Origin: Dysosmobacter welbionis | GTDB lineage: Bacteria > Bacillota > Clostridia > Oscillospirales > Oscillospiraceae | Assembly (NCBI RefSeq): GCF_005121165.3 | Contig: NZ_CP034413.3 | Span: forward strand, 806,001 to 870,000 | Direction: 5' to 3' | Length of the DNA stretch: 64,000 bases | In this document: piece by piece, positions 31,321-39,631 of the stretch | Numbering within the stretch: the first letter of the stretch is position 1 | Layout of the letters: the number at the start of each line of letters is the position of its first letter | Notes under the pieces: model-generated | The model's input: only the letters and a program-made list of their open reading frames with translations | What the model was told of the DNA's origin: nothing | Databases searched by the model: none | Translations under genes and position numbers: made by a program

Positions 31321-32105
31321 AGGCAAACCCGAACATCGGAAAGACGGTAAGTTACGAGACTTATCAGCTTGATGTGGAACGCGCCGAGAAAGCGCCTGCC
31401 GCAAGGAATGATATTCTTGCCAAGCGTTTCGGATTGCCGATGGAGGGTTATACCTATTACTTCACCTACGAAGAGACACTGCCGCATCGCAAACGCGATT
31501 ACTGGCAGATGGCTTGCGCGCTTGGCGGAGACCTTTCTCAGGGTGACGACTTCTGTTCGTTCACCTTTTTGTTCCCGCTACGTAACGGTTCCTTTGGTGT
31601 GAAGACCAGAAACTACATTACTTCCAGAACACTTAATAAGCTGCCCGCTGCTATGCGTAATAAGTATGAGCAGTTTATGGATGAGGGCAGTCTTGTCGTT
31701 TTGGATGGAACGGTTCTGGACCCTATGCAGGTCTATGAGGACTTGGACGAGTACATCGTTGCGTGTGGGTATGATGTCCGCTGCTTTGGCTATGACCCAT
31801 ACAACGCCAAGGAATTTGTGGAACGCTGGGCGGCTGAGAACGGCCCGTTCGGAATTGAGAAAGTCATTCAGGGCGCAAAGACGGAGTCCGTTCCATTGGG
31901 TGAGCTGAAGAAGCTGGCCGAAGACCGGATGCTCCTCTTTGACGAAGAGCTGATGACCTATGCCATGGGTAACTGCATCGCCATGGAAGATACCAACGGA
32001 AACCGGAAGCTGATGAAGAAGCGGTACGAGCAGAAAATCGACGCTGTGTCGGCTATGATGGATGCCTATATCGCTTACAAGCGGAATCCGGAAGCATTTG
32101 AATAA
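31239..32105 (+). CDS. terL: Terminase large subunit, C-terminal nuclease part
   Basis: Read from the -1 frame this gives DYPNPHVSIWWYKL ... and the RNase H-like nuclease: GGDLSQGDDFC (first metal Asp), DGTVLDP, and CFGYDPYNAKEFVE near the end. Together with the upstream part the enzyme is about 580 residues, a normal size for a phage packaging motor. Slippery X-XXY-YYZ does not fit well here (CAAAGGG), so a lost G in a G4 run is more likely than programmed shifting. Confidence 0.8.
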   Translation, partial: DYPNPHVSIWWYKLDSVDEVGYPEMWMKANPNIGKTVSYETYQLDVERAEKAPAARNDILAKRFGLPMEGYTYYFTYEETLPHRKRDYWQMACALGGDLSQGDDFCSFTFLFPLRNGSFGVKTRNYITSRTLNKLPAAMRNKYEQFMDEGSLVVLDGTVLDPMQVYEDLDEYIVACGYDVRCFGYDPYNAKEFVERWAAENGPFGIEKVIQGAKTESVPLGELKKLAEDRMLLFDEELMTYAMGNCIAMEDTNGNRKLMKKRYEQKIDAVSAMMDAYIAYKRNPEAFE

Positions 32106-32120
32106 GAAACGAGGTGGAAC

Positions 32121-32558
32121 ATGGATTTTTACAACAAGCCATCTCCGGCCTTGTTTCTGATGCATTACGGTGTAAAAGGAATGAAGTGGGGTGTCAGGCG
32201 CACACCAGAAGAGTTGGGTCATAAGCCGAAGCAAATGGTTGAAAAAACCACAGAACCCGGTATAATAAAGACAACTGTTTATGGGCATAGCGCCACCCCA
32301 AAGCAAGCTGCCCCGAATTCTATCGCAGATCATGTTCGAGATGACGGAAAGGTCGATGTACGCAGTTTTTACGATGAAGATGGTTGGAAAGCAAAAGACA
32401 TTCATTTGAGCAACCACGGAAATCCGAAGCATCATTCTTTTGGCGAACATGGGGAGCACATTGATCTCTATGAGTGGAATGAGGATGGCAGTGTGAAACG
32501 CATTGAACGGCGTGAACTAACAGATGATGAGAGAAAGGAGAATGAAGACATTCTATGA
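32121..32558 (+). CDS. HYGxK-motif protein with possible toxin-like C-terminus
   Basis: This 145-residue protein has LMHYGVKGMKWGVRR (residues 14-28), then a linker and a His/Asp-rich segment (DIHLSNHGNPKHHSFGEHGE, about residues 94-113). That His-rich pattern recalls small domains at the ends of phage head or polymorphic proteins. It overlaps a small acidic partner by four bases, the layout of an effector-immunity pair. Inference. Confidence 0.5.
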   Translation: MDFYNKPSPALFLMHYGVKGMKWGVRRTPEELGHKPKQMVEKTTEPGIIKTTVYGHSATPKQAAPNSIADHVRDDGKVDVRSFYDEDGWKAKDIHLSNHGNPKHHSFGEHGEHIDLYEWNEDGSVKRIERRELTDDERKENEDIL

Positions 32559-32794
32559 CTTTGAATGAACTGAAAGCCGCTATTTTGGAGAATGGAACGG
32601 GCATCTACTTTGAGTTTAACGGAAAAAAGTGTGGTGTTGAGCCTGAAGTTCAGAATTCCATATTTACATTTACCATGTGGTATGGAGACAGCTTTAAGGA
32701 CTATTCCGATTTCGATGAATTGCTGCTTGATGGTTTCTTTGATGGCAAGTCGATTGTCGATCTTCTTGACATCATCGAACCGAGTCTCTATTGA
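32555..32794 (+). CDS. Small acidic partner protein
   Basis: This 79-residue acidic protein (FDELLLDGFFDGKSIVDLLDIIE) starts with a four-base overlap with the gene upstream. Such tightly coupled small acidic proteins often neutralise a basic partner; an antidote or chaperone to the HYGxK protein is possible. AGAAAGGAG precedes ATG 32555. A terminator follows. Confidence 0.5.
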   Translation: MTLNELKAAILENGTGIYFEFNGKKCGVEPEVQNSIFTFTMWYGDSFKDYSDFDELLLDGFFDGKSIVDLLDIIEPSLY

Positions 32795-32828
32795 ATTCAA
32801 AATGGAGAGCTAAATCATTTACAATGCT

Positions 32829-32860
32829 CCGCAGACTTTGAACGGTCTGCGGAATTTTTT
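32829..32860 (+). terminator. Rho-independent terminator
   Basis: CCGCAGAC (32829-32836) and GTCTGCGG (32845-32852), then AATTTTTT. It separates the packaging unit from the portal unit. Confidence 0.85.
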
Positions 32861-32888
32861 ATGCCATGAAGGAGGTGATGAGTTCCGA

Positions 32889-34133
32889 ATGGAAATGACA
32901 GTTGCCACGCGGCTAAAGCACGCATGGAATACATTCATGAACCGAGATTCTTATGTTTCTCGGATGTCGATTGGGCCGAGTTACGGTTATCGCCCCGACC
33001 GTCCACTCTTCAGCCGTGGAAATGAGCGTTCGATCATTACCTCGGTCTATAACCGTATTGCGCTGGATGTCTCATCTATGACCGTTCAGCATGTGCGACT
33101 GGATGGCAGCGACCGATTCAAGGAGGTCATCGAGAGTGGGCTTAATAACTGTTTAACGGTAGAAGCCAATGTTGACCAGACCGGAAGGGCTTTTATGCAG
33201 GACATTGTTATGTCGATGCTGGACGAGGGCTGCGTTGCTATCATCCCTGTCGATACAAACTTTGATCCTGAGAAAACCGGCGGCATTGACATCGAGACGA
33301 TGCGGACCGGCAAGATTCTTGAATGGTTCCCGCAGCATGTAAAGGTTCGCGTCTACAATGACCAGCGCGGTGAGAAAGAGGATATTCTTGTCCCCAAGAG
33401 TACCGTCGGCATTGTGGAGAATCCTTTCTATGCTGTCATGAATGAACCGAACTCTACGATGCAGCGGCTTATCCGAAAGCTGAACCTGCTGGACGCCATT
33501 GACGAGCAGAACAGTTCCGGAAAGCTGAACCTCATCATTCAGTTGCCGTATGTCATCAAGACAGAAGCACGTCGTCAACAGGCGGAATTGCGCCGACAAG
33601 ATATCGAGAACCAGTTAGCCAGCTCCAAATACGGTGTTGCATACACTGACGGAACTGAGCATGTGGTCCAACTGAATCGCCCCGTCGAGAACAACCTGAT
33701 GTCCCAGATCGAATACCTAACGAGTATGCTTTACAGCCAGTTAGGTTTGACCCAGGGCATTCTGGATGGCTCTGCCGACGATAAGACGATGCAGAACTAC
33801 CTGACTCGAATCGTTGAGCCAATCCTCTCTGCCATTGTTGATGAGATCAAGAGGAAATTCCTCACAAAAACTGCTCGGTCGCAAAAGCAGTCCATCCTGT
33901 TCTTCCGAGATCCCTTCAAGCTGGTGCCTGTCGATAAGATCGCTGAGATGACTGACAAGTTCACCCGCAATGAGGTTATGACCTCGAATGAGATCCGGCA
34001 GAAGATCGGCATGAAGCCTTCTTCCGACCCAAAGGCGGACGAGCTGCGCAACAGCAATCTGAGCGCACCGGCGGAAAGCACGCCGGCATCAACACCGAAG
34101 GAGGACAACAATCAAAATGGAGAAGAAACTTAA
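32889..34133 (+). CDS. Portal protein
   Basis: This 414-residue protein has the HK97-type portal layout: N-terminal IITSVYNRIALDVSSM, an EGCVAIIPVDTN core, a long DIENQLASSKYG stem, and SQLGLTQGILDGSAD followed by a C-terminal helical crown (RNEVMTSNEIRQKIGMKPS). It forms the DNA gate at the head vertex. ATG 32889 follows GGAGG at about 32871. The end overlaps the capsid fusion by 17 bases. Confidence 0.85.
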   Translation: MEMTVATRLKHAWNTFMNRDSYVSRMSIGPSYGYRPDRPLFSRGNERSIITSVYNRIALDVSSMTVQHVRLDGSDRFKEVIESGLNNCLTVEANVDQTGRAFMQDIVMSMLDEGCVAIIPVDTNFDPEKTGGIDIETMRTGKILEWFPQHVKVRVYNDQRGEKEDILVPKSTVGIVENPFYAVMNEPNSTMQRLIRKLNLLDAIDEQNSSGKLNLIIQLPYVIKTEARRQQAELRRQDIENQLASSKYGVAYTDGTEHVVQLNRPVENNLMSQIEYLTSMLYSQLGLTQGILDGSADDKTMQNYLTRIVEPILSAIVDEIKRKFLTKTARSQKQSILFFRDPFKLVPVDKIAEMTDKFTRNEVMTSNEIRQKIGMKPSSDPKADELRNSNLSAPAESTPASTPKEDNNQNGEET

Positions 34134-36012
34134 GTACGACTTCAGCGGCTGGGCGACGCGCAATGACCTTGTGTGCAGTGATGGCCGCACCATTCGCCGT
34201 GATGCGTTTGCGCATTGCGACGGAAAGACCGTCCCCCTCGTATGGAATCACCAGCATGACGACCCGACCAATATTCTGGGCCATGCGCTGCTGGAAAACC
34301 GCGAGGATGGCGTTTACGCTTACTGCACATTCAACGAAACTGCTGCCGGTAAGGCTGCTAAGCTGATCGTGCAGCATGGAGATGTGGATTCCCTGTCCAT
34401 CTATGCCAACGGCCTGAAGCAGCAGGGCGGAAATGTGATGCATGGTGACATCAAGGAGCTGAGCCTTGTGGTCGCCGGCGCAAATCCCGGAGCATTCATC
34501 GACTTTGTCGATCTTGCTCATGGAGAGGGCGCTGAGCAGGAAGTTATCTTCTGTGCCAACGAACCTATCACGCTCGCCCATGCAGATGAAGGCAAAGCTG
34601 ATGACTCTGCCGATGACGGCAAGAAGTCCGCCGATGGCGACAAGAAAGACACCGGAGATGGCGATACCGTTGAAGATGTTATCAACAGCCTGACCGAAAA
34701 GCAGAAGACCGTTGTGGTTGCTCTACTCGCCAATGCTATGGCCCATAGCGATTCTGACAACGATGATGGCGAAGAGAAGAAGGACGACGGCCACATCGAA
34801 CATTCTGACAAATCCGAAGGAGGAGATAAGACTATGAAACACAATGTTTTCGAGAAGCCTGAGGACAATCAGGCGACCACCCTGAGCCATTCCGCTCAGA
34901 CCGAGATCATCGCCAGCGCCAAGCTCAAGAGCGTAGGCACTCTTCAGGGGGCTATGAAGCTCTACGCCGAGCAGCATAACGATACTCTGAAGCACGGTAT
35001 CGACGACATCGAGGCCCTGTTCCCCGAGTATAAGGATCTGCGCACCGGCGCTCCTGAGCTCATCACCCGTGACCAGGGCTGGGTCAATGTGGTCATGAAC
35101 AAGGTCCACAAGAGCCCTATCAGCCGTATCCGTACCCGCAACATGGATGCCCGCGGCGATGATATCCGCGCGCATGGGTACCAGAAGGGCAAGAAGAAGG
35201 TTCCTTCCGGCAACATGAAGCTGATGAAGCGCACCACCGATCCGCAGACCATCTACATCACTGACTCCATGCACCGCGATGACATCATCGATATCACCGA
35301 TTTCGATGTGGTCGAGTACCAGTACGGTGTGATGCGTCAGACTCTGCTGGAAGAGGTCGCTACTGCTATCCTGATCGGTGATGGTCGCGATGAGGCGGAT
35401 GAGCACAAGATCTCTGAGGAGCATGTCCGTTCTATCTGGAATGACGACGATCTCTACACCATTCACTATGATGTGGACATCGAGGCTGCCCGCAACGAGC
35501 TTCAGGGTACCGGCACCGCTTCCCGTTTCGGCGAGAACTACATCTACGCCGAGGCGATCATCACGGCTGCCCTTTACTCCCGCGAGAAGTTCAAGGGCAC
35601 CGGCACTCCCGACTTCTTCTGCACGCCGCATCTGGTGAATGTGATGCTGCTGGCCCGCGACACCAACGGTCGCCGCATCTACAACTCCAAGGCTGATCTG
35701 GCTGCCGCGCTGAACATCAATGAGCTGCACACTGCTGAGCAGTTCGAGGGTCTGGCCCGCACCGACAAGACCGGCAAGAAGCATAACCTGCTGGGTATCT
35801 TCGTCAACCTGAGCGACTATACCGTCGGCTCTACCAAGGGCGGCGAGATCACCCGCTTCAACCAGTTCGACATCGACTTCAACCAGGAGAAGTACCTGAT
35901 CGAGACTCGTCTGTCCGGCGCGCTGACCAGACTGTGGTCTGCTATCGCACTGGAAGAGCCCGTGAAGGCCTCTTCCGGCCAGACCGAGGATGCCGGTCAC
36001 GACGGCATCTAA
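34117..36012 (+). CDS. Prohead protease - major capsid protein fusion
   Basis: This 631-residue protein joins a U35-type prohead protease (residues about 1-150, with LVWNHQHDDP and SLSIYANGL ... IKELSLVVAGANPGA) to a long acidic Asp/Lys linker (150-239) and a HK97-fold capsid protein (240-631). The protease would release the capsid part and trim the scaffold. An internal ribosome site and ATG at 34834 could make free capsid protein as well. ATG 34117 lies in TCAAAATGGAG. Confidence 0.85.
   Translation: MEKKLKYDFSGWATRNDLVCSDGRTIRRDAFAHCDGKTVPLVWNHQHDDPTNILGHALLENREDGVYAYCTFNETAAGKAAKLIVQHGDVDSLSIYANGLKQQGGNVMHGDIKELSLVVAGANPGAFIDFVDLAHGEGAEQEVIFCANEPITLAHADEGKADDSADDGKKSADGDKKDTGDGDTVEDVINSLTEKQKTVVVALLANAMAHSDSDNDDGEEKKDDGHIEHSDKSEGGDKTMKHNVFEKPEDNQATTLSHSAQTEIIASAKLKSVGTLQGAMKLYAEQHNDTLKHGIDDIEALFPEYKDLRTGAPELITRDQGWVNVVMNKVHKSPISRIRTRNMDARGDDIRAHGYQKGKKKVPSGNMKLMKRTTDPQTIYITDSMHRDDIIDITDFDVVEYQYGVMRQTLLEEVATAILIGDGRDEADEHKISEEHVRSIWNDDDLYTIHYDVDIEAARNELQGTGTASRFGENYIYAEAIITAALYSREKFKGTGTPDFFCTPHLVNVMLLARDTNGRRIYNSKADLAAALNINELHTAEQFEGLARTDKTGKKHNLLGIFVNLSDYTVGSTKGGEITRFNQFDIDFNQEKYLIETRLSGALTRLWSAIALEEPVKASSGQTEDAGHDGI
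34814..34836 (+). promoter_or_regulatory. Internal ribosome site for the capsid part
   Basis: GAAGGAGGA followed by ATAAGACT and ATG (34834-34836) in frame with the fusion. It would start a 392-residue product MKHNVFEKPEDN..., the capsid part alone. Confidence 0.55.
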
Positions 36013-36027
36013 GGGAGAAAATTCAAA

Positions 36028-36369
36028 ATGGCAAAATTTTACGGACCGGTAGGCTATGCTGAAACGGTGGAAACGGCGCCTGGTGTATATGTGGAAAAGA
36101 TCACGGAGCGGATGTACTTCGGAAACTTGACCCGTAACACCAGGCGTCTTCAGTCATCGGAAACGCTCAATGACGACATCAATGTTGCGAATGAGATCAG
36201 CATAGTCGCCGATCCGTTTGCCAACCAGAATTTCCACCGAATGCGGTATGTTGGCTTTATGGGGGCAAATTGGAAAATCTCCAATGTTGAAGTCCATTAT
36301 CCAAGATTGATCCTGACGATCGGAGGTGTCTACAATGGAGAGACTGCTTCTTCAGAAGACGCTATCTGA
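36028..36369 (+). CDS. Putative head-tail joining protein
   Basis: This 113-residue beta-rich protein (GPVGYAETVETAPGVYVEKI ... ERMYFGNLTRNTRRL) follows the capsid gene where head-completion or stopper proteins are encoded. AAGGGAG precedes ATG 36028. Overlaps the next gene by 35 bases. Confidence 0.6.
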   Translation: MAKFYGPVGYAETVETAPGVYVEKITERMYFGNLTRNTRRLQSSETLNDDINVANEISIVADPFANQNFHRMRYVGFMGANWKISNVEVHYPRLILTIGGVYNGETASSEDAI

Positions 36370-36655
36370 CATTCTTGGATGCCCCGACCGAGGCGAAAAG
36401 TGCCGTGTGTACTTTCAGCCTCCCGCCAGCAAGGAAATGATTTATGACTGCATCGTTTACGAGCGCAGCCGTATTGAACCTACTTTTGCTGATAATCAGC
36501 CCTATGCGCTTCACGACCGGTATCAGGTAACTGTGATTTACAGAAATCCTGACAGCGAGATCCCAAGCAAGATCGCGCTTCTTCCGATGTGCAGCCATGA
36601 ACGCCACTATACCAAAGAAAACCTGAACCATGATGTGTTCAACCTATATTTCTAA
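36335..36655 (+). CDS. Putative head-tail connector or tail terminator protein
   Basis: This 106-residue protein includes a beta-sheet core (CRVYFQPPASKEMIYDCIVYERSR) and ends NLNHDVFNLYF. The size and the position just before the major tail protein suit a tail terminator, but there is no specific motif. CGGAGGTG precedes ATG 36335. Confidence 0.55.
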   Translation: MERLLLQKTLSDILGCPDRGEKCRVYFQPPASKEMIYDCIVYERSRIEPTFADNQPYALHDRYQVTVIYRNPDSEIPSKIALLPMCSHERHYTKENLNHDVFNLYF

Positions 36656-36676
36656 CCTTACAAGGAGGAAACAGCT

Positions 36677-37342
36677 ATGAAGATCAAATGGGATGAAGCC
36701 GGCAAGCGTCTGTATGAGACCGGCGTCGACCACGGCGTCCTGTTCCCGATGGGCGAGGACAATGCATACGGCAAAGGCGTGCCCTGGTACGGCCTGAGCG
36801 CCGTTAACGAGAGCCCCTCCGGCGGCGAGCCTAATGCCGTATGGGCGGACAACATCAAGTACCTGAACCTGATGAGTGCCGAGGACTTCGGCGCCACCAT
36901 CGAGGCTTACACCTATCCCGATGAGTTCGAGGCCTGCAACGGCTGCGCTGAGATCGCCCCGGGCGTCACCATCTCCCAGCAGGATCGAAAGATGTTCGGC
37001 TTCTGCTATCGCACGCTGATCGGCAACGATACGGTTGGTACGAAATATGGCTACAAGCTCCATCTGGTGTACGGTGCGCAGGCTTCTCCCTCTGAGAAGA
37101 ACAACCAGACCGTGAACGACAGCCCCGAGGCTGCCACCATGAGCTGGGAGATCAGCACCACGCCTGTGGATGTTCCCAATTTCAAGCCGACCGCGCATCT
37201 GGTCATCGACTCCACCAAGACCGACAAGGCCAAGCTTGCGAAGCTGGAGGAGATGCTGTACGGCACCGATGGCGACCAGGCCACCGAACCCATGCTTCCG
37301 ATGCCCGAGAAGGTCATCGAGCTGACGAAGGCTGCCGGCTGA
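36677..37342 (+). CDS. Major tail protein
   Basis: This 221-residue protein is beta-rich and well expressed in codon style (frequent GGC, AAG, GAG). MKIKWDEAGKRLYETGVDHGV and a PNFKPTAHLVIDS segment fit major tail tube proteins of siphophages. It is followed by a terminator, as abundant structural genes often are. AAGGAGG precedes ATG 36677. Confidence 0.75.
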   Translation: MKIKWDEAGKRLYETGVDHGVLFPMGEDNAYGKGVPWYGLSAVNESPSGGEPNAVWADNIKYLNLMSAEDFGATIEAYTYPDEFEACNGCAEIAPGVTISQQDRKMFGFCYRTLIGNDTVGTKYGYKLHLVYGAQASPSEKNNQTVNDSPEAATMSWEISTTPVDVPNFKPTAHLVIDSTKTDKAKLAKLEEMLYGTDGDQATEPMLPMPEKVIELTKAAG

Positions 37343-37362
37343 TTCACGGTACAAGAACTTCT

Positions 37363-37407
37363 AAAGCGGGGCTCTCTTCACTGAGGGCTCCGCTTTCTTT
37401 AATTTTT
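37363..37407 (+). terminator. Rho-independent terminator
   Basis: AAAGCGGGGCTCTC and GAGGGCTCCGCTTT form a long stem with wobble pairs, then CTTTAATTTTT. Confidence 0.75.
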
Positions 37408-37423
37408 GAAAGGAGAAAGCATC

Positions 37424-37840
37424 ATGCTTAAGAAAACCATCGCTTATACCGACTACAACGGTACCACTCGCAAGGAGGATTTTTACTTCAACCTGACACA
37501 GGCTGAGGTGACTGAACTGGAGGTCTCTGTTGAGGGAGGCCTGGTCGAAATGATCAACCGCATCGTTGCCGCGCAGAATGGCAAGGTCATCATCGAGACT
37601 TTCAAGGACATCATTCTGCGCGCTTACGGTGAGAAGTCTCCGGATGGCCGTCGATTCATTAAGAACCAGGAAGTCCGCGATGCCTTCGCTCAGACCGAGG
37701 CATACAGCAACCTGTTCATGGAGCTGGCAACCGACGCTAAGGCTGCGAGCGAGTTCGTCAACGGCATTGTTCCTCCCAAGACGGAAAAGGCAGCCCCGGC
37801 CGATCAGAGTGCCGAAGCTCCCGCTGTTCCTGAAAACTGA
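37424..37840 (+). CDS. Tail assembly chaperone (gpG-like)
   Basis: This 138-residue protein has FYFNLTQAEVTELEVSVEGGL and RDAFAQTEAYSNLFMELATDAKAASEFVNG, the pattern of siphophage tail assembly chaperones located between the tail tube and tape measure genes. The C-terminus is Ala/Pro-rich. GAAAGGAG precedes ATG 37424. Confidence 0.7.
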   Translation: MLKKTIAYTDYNGTTRKEDFYFNLTQAEVTELEVSVEGGLVEMINRIVAAQNGKVIIETFKDIILRAYGEKSPDGRRFIKNQEVRDAFAQTEAYSNLFMELATDAKAASEFVNGIVPPKTEKAAPADQSAEAPAVPEN

Positions 37841-37858
37841 TGATAATGAGGACCGGCG

Positions 37859-38398
37859 ATGCTGAAGATCACAGTGCCGGCTACCGAATTGTTTGACGGG
37901 GTCGGAAACTTTATCAACACCAAGGAGCAGACGCTCCAGTTGGAGCATTCGCTGGTCTCTCTTTCAAAATGGGAAGCCAAATGGCACAAGCCTTACTTGT
38001 CCCGCAAGGCGATGACCATAGAAGAGACGATCGACTACATCCGGTGCATGACACTGACACAGAATGTCGACCCGAATGTGTATAAAGCGATCACTCCATC
38101 AAATTTGAAGACGGTCACGGAGTACATTGACGCTCCGATGACCGCCACGACCATCTCCAATGCAAAGAAAAAGGGTGGAAGCCGTAAAATCGTCACGGCA
38201 GAGGTCATTTATTATTGGATGATCTCCTACGGTATCCCGTTTGAGTGCCAGAAATGGCATCTGAACCGACTTCTGACCCTTATCAATGTGTGTAATGTGG
38301 AGGGGTCGCCGCCTCAGAAGCTTTCGAGAGCGGAGGTTGCCGCGCAGTATAAAGCGCTTAACGCTGCCCGACGGAAGCAGTGGAATACAAGGGGGTAA
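37859..38398 (+). CDS. Second tail assembly gene
   Basis: This 179-residue protein occupies the place of the gpT-type partner of the tail chaperone. It is independent of the previous frame (18 bases between them), so no programmed frameshift is needed. The middle contains TLTQNVDPNVYKAIT and YYWMISYGIPFECQKWHLNRLL. Low specificity; function by position. Confidence 0.6.
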   Translation: MLKITVPATELFDGVGNFINTKEQTLQLEHSLVSLSKWEAKWHKPYLSRKAMTIEETIDYIRCMTLTQNVDPNVYKAITPSNLKTVTEYIDAPMTATTISNAKKKGGSRKIVTAEVIYYWMISYGIPFECQKWHLNRLLTLINVCNVEGSPPQKLSRAEVAAQYKALNAARRKQWNTRG

Positions 38399-38402
38399 TA
38401 CC

Positions 38403-39230
38403 ATGACAGAAAAAGAACTGAGAGCCAAAGTAGTCTCGATTGCAGAGAAGTATCTCGGATGCAAGGAAAGCAATGGCTCGCATAGAAAAATCATCGACCT
38501 CTATAACAGTCACAAACCGCTTGCACGAGGCTACCCCGTGAAATACACAGACGCCTGGTGCGCAACTTTTGTGAGCGCTGTGTTTATTGAGGCCGGCTTG
38601 ACAGAGATCGCGCCGACCGAATGCGGATGCGGAGCAATGATCAATCTTTATAAGAAGATCGGTCGTTGGGAAGAGAATGATGCCTATGTCCCCTCTCCGG
38701 GTGATGTTGTTATGTATGACTGGCAAGATAACGGCGTTGGTGATAATACCGGTGCCGCTGATCATGTTGGCATTGTGGTGAGTGTTTCCGGAAATTCCAT
38801 CAAGGTCATCGAAGGAAATATGAGTGATGCCGTTGGGTATAGAACCTTGCGGGTGAATGGCAAATACATTCGAGGCTATTGCCTCCCCAAGTATTCTGCC
38901 AAAGCTGGTTCGACAGGTTCCAACACGGCAACACCGCCGAGTAATGGCTCGGCAAGCAAGCCCGCAAGTGCTAAAAAGGCATCTGAGGCAGCAAGGTCTT
39001 TCAATAAGACTTTGGCCGGTACTTATGTTGTCACGGCGAATGTTGGGCTGCATATCCGTAATGGTGCAGGAACCGGTAAGGCCAGTCTCGCCGTACTTCC
39101 CAAAGGTACAAAAGTTGCAAACTACGGGTACTACACACTTGTCGGCAATGTAAAGTGGCTTTATGTTCAGGTCACTTACAAGGGTGTCACATACACCGGA
39201 TTTTGCAGTTCTCAGTATTTGAAGAAGTAA
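38403..39230 (+). CDS. CHAP/amidase lysin with SH3 domain
   Basis: This 275-residue protein has a Cys-His peptidase: WCATFVSAVF (Cys53) and ADHVGIVVSV (His121), with SPGDVVMYDW, then a Ser/Ala/Thr linker (residues 178-205) and a C-terminal SH3 domain (NVGLHIRNGAGTGKASLAVLP). It cuts peptidoglycan cross-links or the amide bond. It lies just before the tape measure rather than with the holin, so it could serve the virion at entry. AAGGGGG precedes ATG 38403. Confidence 0.85.
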   Translation: MTEKELRAKVVSIAEKYLGCKESNGSHRKIIDLYNSHKPLARGYPVKYTDAWCATFVSAVFIEAGLTEIAPTECGCGAMINLYKKIGRWEENDAYVPSPGDVVMYDWQDNGVGDNTGAADHVGIVVSVSGNSIKVIEGNMSDAVGYRTLRVNGKYIRGYCLPKYSAKAGSTGSNTATPPSNGSASKPASAKKASEAARSFNKTLAGTYVVTANVGLHIRNGAGTGKASLAVLPKGTKVANYGYYTLVGNVKWLYVQVTYKGVTYTGFCSSQYLKK

Positions 39231-39253
39231 ACAAGTGCAATTTGGAGGAAAAC

Positions 39254-39631
39254 ATGATCACGTTCAGACAAAAGGGCGACTTCTCCAAGCTGACGAGGTT
39301 TTTGGAGAGAGCCAAAGAAACGGTGCATCTCGGAGACCTCGATCAGTATGGCCGAGCCGGAGTGGCCGCTCTTGCGTCTGCAACGCCTGTTGACTCTGGA
39401 GAAACGGCCCAATCGTGGTATTACGAGATCACGAACAAGAAGGGTTTTGTGAGCATCTCGTTTCACAATTCAAATATTCAAAATGGAGTTCCAATCGCCA
39501 TCATTTTGCAGTATGGACATGGAACTGGAACCGGCGGCTGGGTAGCGGGACGTGATTACATCAATCCTGCTATCCGGCCTATTTTTGATCAAATCGCAAA
39601 TGACGCATGGAAGGAGGTCACGAAGACATGA
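39254..39631 (+). CDS. Tail completion protein (gp10-like)
   Basis: This 125-residue protein includes TPVDSGETAQSWYYE and IILQYGHGTGTGGWVAGRDYINPAI, the pattern of HK97 gp10-like tail proteins. GGAGGAA precedes ATG 39254. Overlaps the tape measure start by four bases. Confidence 0.75.
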   Translation: MITFRQKGDFSKLTRFLERAKETVHLGDLDQYGRAGVAALASATPVDSGETAQSWYYEITNKKGFVSISFHNSNIQNGVPIAIILQYGHGTGTGGWVAGRDYINPAIRPIFDQIANDAWKEVTKT

